The notes under the pieces: generated by a model | Told to the model about the DNA's origin: nothing | What the model saw: the letters and a program-made list of their open reading frames with translations, nothing else | Database searches by the model: none | Shown here: in pieces, positions 11,270 through 24,800 of the stretch | How positions within the stretch are numbered: position 1 is the stretch's first letter | Layout of the letters: each line of letters begins with the position of its first letter | Program-made: the position numbers and the translations under genes | From: Plantago ovata | Taxonomy: Eukaryota > Streptophyta > Magnoliopsida > Lamiales > Plantaginaceae | Direction of reading: 5' to 3' | Length of the DNA: 64,000 nt | Assembly: GCA_028274465.1 (NCBI GenBank) | Contig: CM051455.1 | Location: forward strand, 38,129,290-38,193,289

Positions 11270-11650
11270 TTTGTCAAATCAACTTGACATAAGCTGGTCT
11301 AAAGCTCCAGAGATACACATCTTTTGTGATATATACACATGTGTAGCAACTTCAGGTGCTAGATTTATTTGATGTCTCATTTTAAGAAATGGACAAAGTG
11401 TATCTTACAAACCTAATTGATGGTTCAGATATATCCAATGAATTCGGGGATATAATTTGTCAAATCAACATGACATTAAGCTGGGCTATTAGCTCCAGAG
11501 ATACAAATTTGCATCGATATATCATAGCAACTTTCAGGTGCTACATTTATTTGATGTCTCATTTTAATAAATGGACAAAACTTATAAAGTATCAATTGTA
11601 TTTCTTGCAAACCTCTTTATAGTTTATATATCCAATCACTTCAGGGATTG
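11270..11650. repeat. Two tandem units of about 187 bp inside the Copia-type element
   Basis: The text gtcaaatcaac-tgacat-aagctgg, gctccagagatacaaa, gtagcaacttcaggtgcta, tttatttgatgtctcatttta, atggacaaa occurs twice, starting near 11270 and 11457, with scattered differences. Confidence 0.7.
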
Positions 11651-12060
11651 GAGAAACATGATTTGTATCCATATGGTATCCTTTTCTACATCCATATGCC
11701 ATAAAAACCTTTTGGTGAGATATATTTGATGTAGCATTTGTATATGCATGGATGGCAGTAGAGTCATTGAGTAAGCCTTTATGAGTTTATATACTTTATA
11801 AACTTTAACTCACAATAAGTTGACAAAAATGATAAAATCTCTTGGCGCAATCAAGGCCCCAGTGATAAAACTCCTTCCAGGAGTGGTTCATATATAATAT
11901 ATGAACTCATTGTAAGACATCCAATAGATATACTTTCAATATTGACTTCTGGTCCAATATCATGTTTAAGGTATACTTAAACTGGTCATATATGAAAAAA
12001 TAATAGTTAGACACCAATAATATAACCACCATGTCATATATGGTTTGGATGACTCGTAGG

Positions 12061-12128
12061 TCCTGAATTCTTCAATTTGAGCATTGTGGTGCTCCTGAAT
12101 TCTTTAATTTGAGCATTGTGGTGCTGCT
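12061..12128. repeat. Direct repeat of a 34-bp unit
   Basis: ctgaattcttcaatttgagc followed by attgtggtgctc is repeated once with small changes. Confidence 0.7.
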
Positions 12129-12332
12129 GATTTTGGGATTCACATCCTTTATACCCATTGTTTCCTTGGTGGATGTTTACAAATAAGATCCACATCTCTA
12201 AGAGATCTCAAATTATTTATTGTGCTATAAGAGATTGAAATCTCATATGATCCTCTCAATTTTAACATGATGAGTGTGTTGTATGTATGGACTATGAGTA
12301 TATAAATGAAATAAGAGAGTAACAAGAAGCAT

Positions 12333-12382
12333 ATTAGAGAGATAAGTAAACTCTTGTTACATTCCTATAATTATCCATAACA
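12333..12382 (-). repeat. Truncated 5' LTR of the Copia-type element
   Basis: About 50 bp identical to the start of the 3' LTR (plus strand agagataagtaaactcttg... to ccataaca). Sequence further inward no longer matches, so most of this LTR and the primer-binding site are deleted or replaced. Confidence 0.7.
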
Positions 12383-12429
12383 CTAATCAGCCTTATTTCA
12401 GTAATCTCTATGCAGAGCAGATAATCACC

Positions 12430-12502
12430 CATTTCGGGATCGAACCCGTGACCACTTGATTATTGGGTGTCTCAGCTTGCCACTCGACTACAAACGCTTT
12501 GA
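12430..12502 (-). repeat. tRNA-derived repeat (SINE head or tRNA relic)
   Basis: On the minus strand gtcgagtggcaagctgagac (A-box region) and gggttcgatcccg (B box) are spaced as in a tRNA. The acceptor arm does not pair convincingly. Confidence 0.5.
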
Positions 12503-13505
12503 CATTTGGTAAAATTACAAAAGTTCAATGATTTAAAATTTAAATAAAAAAATTAATTTTGCAAGAAATGGAAAAAAAAAAAAAAAGAGACAGAGAACCG
12601 ATTCCCGATCCAGTGACACCGGGAGTGGGGTTGGGGAGTGATAACCAACAACTCGTCTTATAATAATGGTGAGTTCCAAGACGTGGACTCCAGTCTTAAT
12701 TGCTTTTGGATTTTTATTCTTCAACAGACATTTGCGTAATCTGAACTGAATCTACTGATAACTAAGTAATTCATAATTTGCTGGCAAATGGCACTTAATT
12801 AATCATCATAGACTCAAATTTGACCAAGTCTTTCCAATTGGCCTCGAAACCGAATATTCTCTCTATTCTCATCAATAATCACTGTGTACAGTATCTGTTT
12901 AAAAACTAGAACGATAAAACATACGATTGGTTATTACTTCATCTCATTTTAAATAATTGAAGTTTTTAGAAATTTTACCATAGTTAGTCTCTGTTTTCTT
13001 CGTTTGAAAATTAATTACATATTTTTAATTCAATTCAGATGCATTAAGTTGAATTCAGTTCAATGCATTAAGTTCAATTCAGATTATACTACAAATAAGT
13101 TCAGTTTTATTCAGTTTAACTCAGCTTCATTCCGTTCAGTTTAGTTTAGTTCAGTTTAGTTAAGACGAAAATAACATAGACTTATTAGCAAGAACATACA
13201 CTAATCATTTTGTATGAATATAATTGAACGTAATTAAATAAAATTGAATAAAATTAGATTGGACTGAACTAAATTTATCTAGAATATAAATTACAAATTT
13301 AAATCAAACCGAATGAATCGAATGAATCTCAACCGATTTAAAATGAAATTGATTAGTTTTTAAAAAAGAATACAACTTGGCCTAACTGAGGTGATTGATT
13401 TATCATCACAAACAAGATAAAACTTTCTCATGAGTAAGTAAAAAACCCACCTTTTGTTTCTAAGCTCAAACTCTTCTGAAAGTCTCTAGACACACAGGGA
13501 GAGAA
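12503..13505. other. Upstream region of the kinase gene
   Basis: No gene seen. Bases 13030-13170 are a low-complexity run built on ttcagttt/ttcaattca variants; 13201-13330 is rich in gaatt-type words. The rest is AT-rich and may hold the kinase promoter. Confidence 0.4.
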
Positions 13506-16025
13506 ATGGGATGGTTTCCATGTTCAGGAAAATCAAGAAAGAAATTGAAAAGGTTGAAGAACAAGGACTCACTTCATCAACCCATACCCAATTCAGGTAT
13601 CATTCTTTCTCCTATTGTCATTCTTCTCTGGAAAGGAAAAGATTGTCCTTTTCTTTGTGGGTTTCATTTTCTGAATTATGGGTTTGCTTTAAACTATGTT
13701 GATTTCTTAATTTTCCTTGTGAATTTGGAAGATTGAACTATCATCATTTGTATTGTGGTGTTTGTTGCTGCCTTACTTTTATTTGCCATTCATTTAGTCA
13801 AAGGATTGATCATTGATTGATTGATTGTTCTGGTTACCAGATCTCTGTTTTTTTTGTTTGTAAACATAAAAAGGCTAACTTGGTAATTGGGATTTTGCAA
13901 TGCTTAGGTGACAGAACTTACTAGCTTGCAACTGTCGGTAATCACTAATCACTAATCTGTCTTGAGTTGAGCTTGTCCCTGAGGTTTTGGATCTTCTTGC
14001 ATCCCCTTAAAATATGTTGTCATTTAATGTATCAAAATCCAAGTGAGGATAATTTGGCAAGGTCTGATGTGATGTGATGTGATGTGCCACTTGAATATGT
14101 TCATACATAATCTGTTTTTCAGGTAAGTTCCTCGAAGCACCTAAAGATGGGTCGTCGGACAAAATTGCAGCAAGAACTTTCACTTTCCGTGAAATGGCAG
14201 CCGCCACTAGAAATTTTCGTAGTAACTGTCTCTTAGGAGAGGGAGGTTTTGGTAGAGTATATAAAGGACAGCTAGAAGGCTCTGGACAAGTATATATGTC
14301 ACATCTCTTCTCGTGTTATCGTACATCTAATTTGTTTAAGCTGATTTTCTCGATTTGAAGTATTTGATGATGTATTTTGTAGGTTGTCGCGATAAAGCAA
14401 CTGGATCGAAATGGCCTGCAGGGTAACAGAGAATTTCTTGTTGAAGTACTAATGTTGAGCCTGCTACATCACCCTAATCTTGTTAATCTGATTGGCTATT
14501 GTGCCGATGGAGATCAGAGACTTCTTGTTTATGAATATATGCCTCTAGGATCGTTGGAGAACCATCTTCATGGTATACTCCAGGGTTGTGGAAATTACAC
14601 AGTAATGAAATTTTACGATGATGTGCATACTTTGAACTTGGAAATTATATTGCAGATCTAGTGCCTGGTAAGAAACAGCTTGATTGGAACTCAAGGATGA
14701 AAATTGCTGCGGGAGCTGCCAAAGGGTTGGAGTATTTGCATGACAAAGCTAGCCCTCCTGTCATATATCGAGATTTGAAATGCTCCAATATTTTGCTTGG
14801 CGAGGGATATCATCCAAAGCTATCGGATTTTGGCTTGGCTAGACTTGGTCCTGTTGGAGACAACACACACGTATCCACGCGTGTTATGGGTACATATGGA
14901 TATTGTGCACCAGAGTATGCAATGACCGGGCAGCTGACTCTTAAATCAGACGTATATAGTTTTGGTGTCGTACTTTTGGAGATAATTTCTGGCAGGAAAG
15001 CAGTAGACAACTCCAAAGCTGGCGGAGAGCATAATCTGGTTGCTTGGGTAAGTTCCTGTTGCCGTTGACTAGTGCTTTATGTAGTTCAAGAATATGTTAT
15101 GCTGGTATTCGCTGCTGTTTCTATGTGTATAGGCTTCATACCTATTATGATCAACTTGTTAGTGAACATTGGCCTATCGTAATTTGCTATAGTTTTACAC
15201 CACAGATTCTTACACCAGCCAGGCTTGTGAATATAATCGTAGCAGATTGTGGTGTGAAATGTTGTATGTAAGAATCTCTCATCACCACTAAATCACGAAT
15301 GTTGTATGTTTTGACACTGAGAATGCCTTTGTCACGTGTTTCAATTAGAGAAGAAATACGAACTGTTTAATTAATAAGAATATGAAGGTCCTATTTGATT
15401 GTCTCCGCACATTACATCGACCAGTCATGTGAGTATAATCATAGTAGATGGCCTTGTGGCGTGAAATGCTCCAAGACCTGGTTGAGGCAAGAATCTCACA
15501 CAGTATGACTCAAGCACAAATGTCTTATGTGTAACTTTGCTTCTCAGCTAGCAGCTTTTCAGTTGTTTCTCTCGTGGGAGTAGTCGAGTAGGCACCTTGC
15601 TGCGCATGTAGTAAATTGTTATGTTTCCTTTTATTGGCATTTTACGTCTTTTTTTTTTTTAACCAACTAAACTTTCAGTTGAGAAGAGTTGGGCAATTCT
15701 ATCTCTTACCTAACTGGTTTAACCTATACAGGCACGACCTCTTTTCAAGGACAGGAGGAAATTCTCACAGATTGCTGATCCGACACTTCAAGGCCAGTAT
15801 CCAACACGAAGCCTTTACCAAGCGCTAGCTGTTGCTTCGATGTGTGTTCAAGATCAACCTAACTTGCGACCAAATATTGCTGATGTTGTAACGGCTTTGA
15901 GTTATCTCTCTCTGCAGAAGTATGACCCTGAAACACATCCAAATCAGAACTCGCACTGGGGAAATTGTACTCCACCGCAGCCTAAAGGAGATTCTGATAA
16001 GAGACGAAGTGGATCTGAAAGATAA
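13506..16025 (+). CDS. Receptor-like cytoplasmic kinase, subfamily VII (PBL7/CDL1-like)
   Basis: Exons 13506-13596, 14123-14289, 14383-14572, 14656-15047 and 15732-16025 join in frame to 377 aa with GT-AG introns. [10 protein letters not shown] at the N-terminus offers Gly2 myristoylation and Cys6 palmitoylation, so membrane attachment is likely. Kinase landmarks: glycine loop GEGGFG (69-74), ATP lysine K91, catalytic YRDLK with Asp189, DFG 207-209, activation segment [24 protein letters not shown] kinases relay signals from pattern and hormone receptors. The N-terminal signature, the [20 protein letters not shown] block and the [17 protein letters not shown] block point from memory to the PBL5/6/7 branch (CDL1, brassinosteroid signalling). 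The linker between N-terminus and kinase is short for the branch. No defects seen. Confidence 0.93.
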
Positions 16026-16414
16026 CAAAACCATAGTATTATATATATATTCAGGTTTGTGCTTTACTGCTTATATTATTGAGGTTACAGTCACGATCTC
16101 TAGGGATTACGTGTAGTGACGTAGTCTGAGTATAAGTTCTGTTGATCGTTGCAAATAGTAAGTTGGATGGTTGGAGCGTTTTTACACGAAATTGTATCTC
16201 CGGTGCGGTTTGCAGGGCTGGTTTTGTACAGCAGCTATTGAATGTATATGGGATATTTGTAACTTTGTAATTAGATGGAGAAGAGAGTATTTGATTGTAT
16301 ATGTATGTAATCTTATTTAGAAGACTAATTTAATGAGTGTCGAGAAAAGGCATATATAAACCATTCATAGCATAAAAATCCATTCTGAAGGATCAATGCT
16401 TCATAGCTTAAAAA

Positions 16415-16487
16415 TGGAGATGCGGGGTATCGATCCCCGTACCTCTCGCATGCTAAGCGAGCGCTCTACCATCTGAGCTACATCCCC
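16415..16487 (-). tRNA. tRNA-Ala (AGC)
   Basis: A 73-nt cloverleaf on the minus strand. Acceptor stem GGGGATG/CATCTCC (one G-T pair), discriminator A, D-arm with A box TAGCTCAGATGGTAGAGCGC, anticodon stem CTCGC/GCGAG with AGC at 34-36 (plus-strand 16452-16454), T-arm with GGGATCGATACCCC. All arms pair and no CCA is encoded, as expected of a nuclear gene. Looks functional. Confidence 0.97.
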
Positions 16488-18828
16488 TAATCTACAAATT
16501 TTTGACAAAAAGTCTATACTACATATTTTCTATATCACGTAAGCTGAAATTCTGACGTGTTCAAGAAAGAAGCGTTAGAAAATATATGAAGTTTACTTGT
16601 TAAAATTTGTGAAATATATTGACAATGTTTGAAATTTAAAATATGGGTGATAATGCAATAAAATTAAGTTGTAAAACTGCATTTTCATTTTATTAGGTTT
16701 TCTTCGGTAGGATTTTATTGAAGTGTCAGAGAATTTTATAACACTGATGTGATGAAACTCCAGTGAAGTTTCAATAGATTTGTAGATGAAACCAGTTTCA
16801 TTCTATGAAGCTCGGTTAATAATAACTAATTCCTTTTTTTCTAATTTACGTTTCTTTTCTTTGTATTTACTTTTCCTTTTCACATTTTTGAAACAAACTT
16901 TAAAATGTGGATTATATAGAATTTTATTACTGGAGAGAGTTGTTGATGCATTCGATTTTATCGAGTCTAAATCTGATGTGGTAGGAGAAGTAGGGTTTTA
17001 TAGGGTTAACGGTTGGAGATGTCATTAAATAGGAATGTTTGACTATACATGAAAATTTTGAATATAGGACTTATTTGTATTGATTGACAATATAAGTGGT
17101 TTTTTTTATAGTTGTTGAATTATGAGGTACTAATATGACACCGATGCATCTAACCAGGATAGTAAATATAATATTCCCTTGAATGCATGAAAACTTAGCA
17201 ACAACAAGTTTTTGAAATAGCAAGAGAGTGGAAATCATTACATTCTCCAGGTATATTGTATGTTCAATCAAGTCACCCTGAAGGTTTTCATGTGCAATCC
17301 TTTGTACATTTGATTCTGCCACAATATAATCGTCACCAGAATTCACCACAAAATTTTGGCTACTGTATTCCACTCCTTGGAACAGTTCTGGTTCAAATTT
17401 GCGGGTATCATCTTCACCACAAAATTTTGGCTAGTGTATTCCACCCTTGGAACATTTCTGGTTCAAATTTCCTGGTATCATCTTCAAAGTATATTTTTTA
17501 AACGACAAAATTACACTACTCCACCATGGATCGAACTCAACACCACTCAAAGCTCCATTCCAGTGAACATGCCATAGTTTGTGTACATGTGTCGCTCACC
17601 CTCAACTATCAGGTATGCATGGTAATGCGCACATTCATAATCTTAACTAACAATTCGTTGGTTAATGATAGAGTTGAAATGCGAGCATACGTGCTCGGCA
17701 AATTACAAAATTCTGTTCCACATCATTCCGGCATATTCTTGAATCTTTTCAAGCCTCACATGTTTGTGAATATTGTTGGTAGCACTTGATTATTTTGTGC
17801 AACAGTACATTAGAATGAAATTCGTGCCGGAGTTTGGATAGTTTCCGATCATGTTTCGTCCAAAAATTTGATGGGAAAAAAAAGAGTAGTGAGAATAGAG
17901 ATTATTTTGAGTTTAACTAAAAGAGAAATAAGAATAGTTTATCCTAAATAAATAGATACCCACTTTCTCATGACTAGTGATAATTACATAGGGATTTCTA
18001 ACCACACTTTACATAGGTGACCACTTTAATTTTTATTACATCTAGGTTTAAGTGAGCTGATCTGAGTACACGCACTTAGCTGAGTTTCTTTTCTTTTTTG
18101 GGTGGGTGGGGGGTTGCGACAACCATGCACACATGCAGACACTCAAATAATTGCTTAAAACATTTGACCAAGGCCTAGAAATAACCAAAACAAAGTCAAA
18201 ATCTACCTATTTGATGTTCGGGTGTGATTTCCAGAATAATGAGTTCAACATCAAACGAATCTAATGACTCAGAAACATCTTCATCAATTTTCATCGGCAT
18301 TAAAGACATTGAAGGCAGCTGGATCTTCAATTTGGCAACACAATTGAAGATACATAAAAGTAAACAACCAAATCGCAGACTTCCGATTATTTTATATCGT
18401 AGTTGATGACTACATGTTATATAGGAAATTAATCTTGATTAATTAATCTACGATCTGGATTAGATTAGGTGGTGTAAACAAGGAAATAAACTTCTGAAGA
18501 TAAATTTACAAAACAAGAGAAAAAAAGAAAAGAAAAGAAATAAATAAACATGTTACCTAAACTGGTCTACAGAGTCATTTTAATTCTTAAACATGAAACA
18601 ATAAATTACGGCACTAATTCGGTTCTCACAGGAATTCCATTTACAAGGTAACTTACTAACTTGTGCACAAAAGTATAAACTGTAATTCTCCAGCAGTTAA
18701 ATAATGTACAGATAATATGCATGGCATCACCAAGCAACGAACAAATCCCGCTGCCGAGCCGAACCAGATCAGGTCACCCTCAGTTATCATCCTCATTAAG
18801 TCCTACTCCTCTTCTCTTGGACCCCATT
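16488..18828. other. Intergenic region between tRNA-Ala and the TBC gene
   Basis: No gene seen. It holds a 71-bp tandem duplication (17342-17476) and, at 17490-17560, a tttttaaacgacaaaatta motif that also occurs near 46058 and resembles the tail of the SINE at 2466. Remaining sequence is AT-rich. Confidence 0.45.
17342..17476. repeat. 71-bp tandem duplication
   Basis: ttcaccacaaaattttggct ... ttctggttcaaattt ... ggtatcatc occurs at 17342 and again at 17413 with a few substitutions and small indels. Confidence 0.8.
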
Positions 18829-21800
18829 CTACGACTCATGGCCGTTCGTGTTTGCATCAGTTCCTGGTTTTTCAAGTTTGCTTTCAACAGGTTCCACAGC
18901 CGTATTTGGTTTTTCCTGTTTTTGTTTACAAGTTAATCATCACCAAGATGTACAACATTGTATAAGAAAAAAAGAAACAGAGACAGGATAAATGCATATC
19001 CAACACCATTTCAGAAATTACACGCGAAAAAAAAAACACTAGACAAAAAAGGCGGAAATGAAACTTCATATCAGCTCAGTGGTTAATACTTACGTACTAC
19101 TACCAATGAAACTAAGAAACCCACAATTGAAGCTACACACATTTCATTATAGGTAAAGTAATGAAATTTTACGGGATAATAGAATTTCTACCACTGGCAC
19201 TGAGCAATCACTCTCTGATCAATATGCAGAGAATTCTTAGGAAGCTCAGCAACTTACTAGGGCATCCAAATCCAAACAGAGATGACATGAAAGAATTGGC
19301 ATGACATATGTTTAACTTATAAGTTGGAATAACTTGCCTTATTTCTATCTCGCCAACCCAGGCTAAAAGAGAGTAGACCCGTCCTCCTTGTTGCCACAAC
19401 TCCAGAAGAGTCTGCTGCAGCCCTACAGTGCATTTACCATGTGATGTTTTGAAATTTCAAGAGGGGTTAAAGGCACAACACTAAAGTTATTCAAGGGTAT
19501 GGATATTGAACAGAAACTACGCATTTATATACTAATATAAGAAATGTTCAGTGAAATTCTGGGTTTTGTGAATAAGTTTTAAATCGAATGAAGCTGCAAT
19601 AGTTTATATCTAGAAAGTTTCAGACTCACTGCGGGGAAGGCGCTAATTTGCTTTTCCCAGATTGATACTGCAATGTCGCTTCAAGCATCGTCTCAGCCAT
19701 AACAGCCCGCTTCTCCATCTGGGCAAGCGAAGCCATGGCTGCATCGTATTTTTCCTGCACGTGGGGAAGTATAACATATCGAAGTTCTAGACAGAAGTAG
19801 ATGAAAAATATTAAATAAAGAAAGCCAATCCTCGATCACTTGGCTCAAGCCATTTGTCGGTTATGAGCAACATATTGGATTAAAAGGAGTTGCTATAGTT
19901 CTTATGGGTTTAGTAACTTACGAGGTAAATATGTTCTGTACTGAGCAAAAAATTATATAAGATGGAGACGAAATTTGAGCCTTCCTGTTGTCAGCTGATG
20001 TTATATTTTGATTTTATCATACCCAGCAACTCCAACTATCAACTCCTAATTATGAACAAAGGACAAAAAGGAATTTCTGGTGATAAATTCAGCAAAAACT
20101 ACTCGAGCAAAACCAATTAACGGATAAAGGACCTATAGGAGGCAAAGACAACCATATTATCCTTGCAAGAATCATGTTCAACAATGGGAGGCAAAGACAA
20201 TACCATCAAATATGTTAAGCTCATTTTCTAGAATAGGCACATCGCTACGACATTCCTAGGCTAGACATTTTATCTCCCAAAATGTACGACAAAGTTCACG
20301 CTTTACACACCTTTCTGGGGGAGTAGACATTTTATTATAATCTTTATATGTAACGAGCATTGTGGAACGCATGGAATCAACAATAGGTTTAATCTGGTGA
20401 AGGATGCAATTAGATCTGACCTTCTTGGACTTTGCGAGAACTGGTTGCCATTATCAGACCCAGCAATAAGCCAGGAGAAAAACTGGACGTTAATCCACTC
20501 ATAGGATAACAAAGAATCCAAATTAATTATAGTATATACCTTCCTACTAGTGTATAAAGAGAAAAATGCAGGAGACCAACACTGAAACAAGAAAGTAGAA
20601 GTGAACCTGAAGAGCATGGACTGCATGTTTCTGTGCAGCTGCTTCTTGTTCTGCAAAAAGTCGGCCATCTTCAGTCACCCGCTGTTCTTGCTCAACTTTC
20701 ATCAAAACCTAAAGAATATTTCAAAAGATCTATAATCTGAAGCTGAATGACTGGCACCTTTATCCAGTTAAATTATAAAGAGGAAATGAAACCTGAAGCA
20801 TTGCTTGCTCGCCTTCTTTTGCATCAGACAGACCCTGCTGTAGCTCAGCAACTTGTTTCTCCAGTTGTTCAATCTGTAACATTTTTTGGAACATCAATCT
20901 TTCACCTCTATATAGAGCAGTTAATGTTCATGCTGTTTTTGTTTGCCAGGCTGTAAAATCTCATCCATAATTATTACTGATATTCTGAGCAGATCCAAGA
21001 ACATAAATAAGCTACGAAGTTTTAATTAAAAAGGAACAGGATCCATTCAAATATCACATGTTGGTAAAACAAAAGCAGAAGATGATACATGTAATCCAGC
21101 AGAAAAATATGCAACACTTATTATCAGGTATAAGAAGACAGCCAAAATAGATGCACTCCTTGAATCATAAAGTTTATGGGAAAGGGCACGTAAAAATATA
21201 GCTGTGAGTAAATTACCCTAGCACTCAGCTCCCTACGGTTATCATTCGTGACCATCTCCATCAATGCAGCTTCCAATTCTTCAGCCCTACAAAATAGAAC
21301 ATGTTCACACTCAAATAGTTGATATGCTGATGTATACTTAACAAAGTTCGTCGCATCTTAATTTCGGAAAACAATCCAGAGCTCTAGATTATCCGCTCGT
21401 ATGTCAGAAAAGTAAATGTGGAGCATCAAGCCCAATTATACACGCCGAACAATTTTCATCTTTATTATTGGTTTGAAATTTGAATAGTTTATTAGCATGT
21501 GATGTGACTAACCTGAGTACAGAAGATCTCTTCTCCTGAAGCTGCTTACACAGTTCAACTTTCAGCCAGACCACCTGATGAGAATTTGATAGTAAATGAA
21601 TATAAAGTGACTCACTTGTACTCCAATATGAATCATGAAACCCGTGTATTTCAAACATTGGTCACTCACAAATAAATACAAGAGTATGTTGAAATTGAAT
21701 TATTATCATCATGTTGTATTTGCAAGTACAACTTAATCTGATAGATCAATTCAGACATACACCCCCCATAAGGCCATAATGTCGATCAAAGATTGCATAA

Positions 21801-24800
21801 ATCTTATTGTTCATAAGCTATCCTTACTCGCATCTAAGCATATCTAGTGATCTATCTAAATCTTTGATTTCATCATCTATATAAAGGGTTCTGGCTCGTT
21901 ACAATAGCAGAACAATCTTGAGAACTAACTTCAGAAGGTTTCCTCAAGGTATAAGCCACTCAGATTCTAGTTGACATGACCTTACAGCCAAGTCACTAAT
22001 CAACGTTGTCACACCGTCCTTGGTATTTCTTTCTAGAGACTCCGTTGATCTTCAACCCACCTCGGGCAACTATGACTGTTGGCAAAAAACATCCGGTCAC
22101 CCTTTCTGATGGCAGCTCCGGCGATCTCAGTACCACACATTTTTTATTTTGCTTCTATCAGACTTGTTAACATCTGTTTTTTTGTGATTCACTTTGAATC
22201 TTTAATTTCACTGAACCTTCTCCCTTCACCTGCGACCTCATGCAGCACCACCAACAGCAACTCCAACTGGTGGCAAGGTTTATTTTGTTACAGGGTTCTC
22301 GAATATATTTTCCTGCGCAATTTCTTTTCGTCTCTGACTATGGTGAAGAATCTTTTTCCAAAACTCAATGGGGAAAAACTATGTGACATGAACTTTCCAA
22401 TTTGAAACCATTTCCTGCGGGAAGGATGCATCGACATGTGCAGGAGCTCTTGCATACGATGTTGATGACAAATTCATAGCTGCCTGCGAAGATGCTTGAT
22501 GGGGTAGTTTTCTATAGATTGTTGACGCGCTAGATGATGGGGCGACTAATACACACTCCACTAATTGTCATTTGTCTTAAGCAACTTCCATTTCTTAAGT
22601 AGTGCAGTGCACGTGACTTCTTCAATCCTAAGTATCACAAAGGGGTTAGTGCAATATGACAGGTTTGATCTCTAGTCAAACCGGGACAGTTAAAACCTAT
22701 GTTTTGAAAACGTGAACCGGAAGCCGAGCCAGACACCCCCAAAAAGAGGTCAGACCGGGGTTGGATCGGATTAGATCGGGATCAGGCCAGAATATTATTG
22801 AACCACTCATCTACCGGTTCACGGCCGAACCGGTCCAACTGGTCGATCGAACCCGTTTTTTTAAACATAGGTTAAAACTTCAATTAAATAAGGTTATCAC
22901 CTTCCTTGTATATCAGTTAAGAGGTGTGTGAGAATAATTAATACTTGACACCTTCACTGTTTCTACTCTAATCGGTCCAATTATATCATTACAAGTGTAG
23001 ACACCAGAATGTGCCACGTAGTGGTAGTAGGCCCAATACCTTCTTAATGGGCTTGGCCCTTTCCCAACTAGGGGTTTCTTCATGTTTCTTCCCGAATGTG
23101 CTTGGTGCCACTTGGTACACCTTTCAGACCTGGTGATGGTCCTTTCTTCGGACTAAGTTTTGGTCACGGGATGAGATTCTAGGCCTACTTTATTTTCTGG
23201 GTCATAACTCGTGGAGATGTGGACCTTGCGGTCCTAAGGTAGGACAAGGGGATGCAATTTGTGGTATTGTGTCTTGTTGGGTAGAGTCGCTCTCCTTGGT
23301 TCTAATAGAGAGGTGGACATCAGAAAGGTGGTATGGGCAGAACCTGGACACTAGGTGTCCTTTTGTAGCGGCCCACTTCTCGTGGGCCATTATGGTCCTT
23401 CTCCTAGACCTACTTTTGGGCTCATCTACTCGTGTAGTCCTAATGACCCGTTCACAGTGTAGGGAGGTACGGAAGTGAGACCATCTTAACTAGGACCAAG
23501 GTCTTCTGGACACCTTACGAACTGAAGCTAGATCATCCAAGTTTGCCTGAGGACGCATTAGAACGGATTGGACATATTTTAATATCAATGCCCAAGTCAG
23601 TTAAGGTCACATAGGGCTCCAAGCCTATGTTGGGCCACTTATGACAAGTGTGTATTTCCAGAACCACTTTGCTCGTCAGTTCCAACTCCCAAATGGAATT
23701 GAAGATTTCCAATTTTCAGCATGGCTATATGACAGAGGAATATTAATTGGCCTTCCTTGCATTAAGGTCTGAATATATCGACTCTGTGGATATTCTCCAA
23801 AACGTCATGGTTAATCCCTACCCAGACGACTTGCCCTCTTAGACGTTTGCACAGGTCTTTTCGTATGAAGGATTTGGGTTCTCTCACATAATTTCTGGGT
23901 CTTGAGGCTCATACTCATTCCTCTGGCATCTCTCCCAATCAGGCAAACCACGCTCATGATCTTATTGAAACGACTTGCCTTTCTCGTTCTTCGCCAGTTG
24001 ACACACATATGGAGCCTACTCTCACACTCCATAAACAGGAAGGGATCTTCTGATCCAATGCAATTATTTAGTTTCTTTGACTATATTAGTCAGCATGATA
24101 TTGCTTCAAATATAAATATAATTCACACTTATAATTCTAGTTGACAAGACACATCCTATTTCATATGATCCAAAAGACGAAAACACAAAATCCTTTCCAG
24201 CATTGATGAGAGAAACACAATTGGCGCACACACACACACACCCCTCGCTCCTAGCAGTGCCTCAAATGTGATTTCATCCCTGCATATGGCATGCCAAATC
24301 AAAGTCCTATAGCACTTGCGTATCTCCATTGGAATCAGTGGGAGGAACTTAAAGGGATCGGAAATGTAAGATTCTTTAAAGTTCTAGCTCATCATTCACT
24401 ATTTTTATTTGTTTTCGAGTATGCCTTTAGCTCTCCAAATCCAGGGAAGTTATTTACATGCCATATATAACTGTTAACATAGTTTGTCTTCCCCTTATCA
24501 TTCTCTAATAGAATAACTCTAATACCATGTGGTTGGAACACTATGTTCCATCTAAAGAGATATTAGTCCGTCAGCCGTCTCTTTCATTTCATTACATTTG
24601 ATTTTTTTGCAGGGTTTTTAGTAGTGTAGTATTTATTATATGTTTGAGAAATGAGACCCATAACCAAGTAGGAAGAGAAAAAGGAAACATAAAAGAAATG
24701 AATGGTTATGAGATATAGAAACTGAAAGAAAAACTTCCTCTTTCCATTGTTGTCAATTTCATGCTTTTTCCCCAGACGACCAAACATTACCCTCATAACA

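Larger units (their letters stand above)
7478..12382 (-). mobile_element. Degenerate Copia-type LTR retrotransposon, 4.9 kb
   Basis: The plus-strand ends are TG (7478) and CA (12382), flanked by the direct repeat CTAAT at 7473-7477 and 12383-12387, so one insertion event explains the whole block. The downstream LTR is 7478-7663. A purine tract abuts it on the coding (minus) strand. Next to it is text typical of the 3' region of plant Copia elements (cctcattaaaaaccttgc... and ggataaaac...). About 50 bp of the LTR start recurs at 12333-12382. The interior is AT-rich and full of stops; the longest open frame (7652-8023) reads as a scrambled polyprotein end. The element cannot encode functional protein. 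Confidence 0.8.

Noticed and set aside
22079-22405. Possible gene fragment in the large TBC intron
   Set aside because: Some runs look protein-like in several frames, but no family is recognisable and stops intervene.
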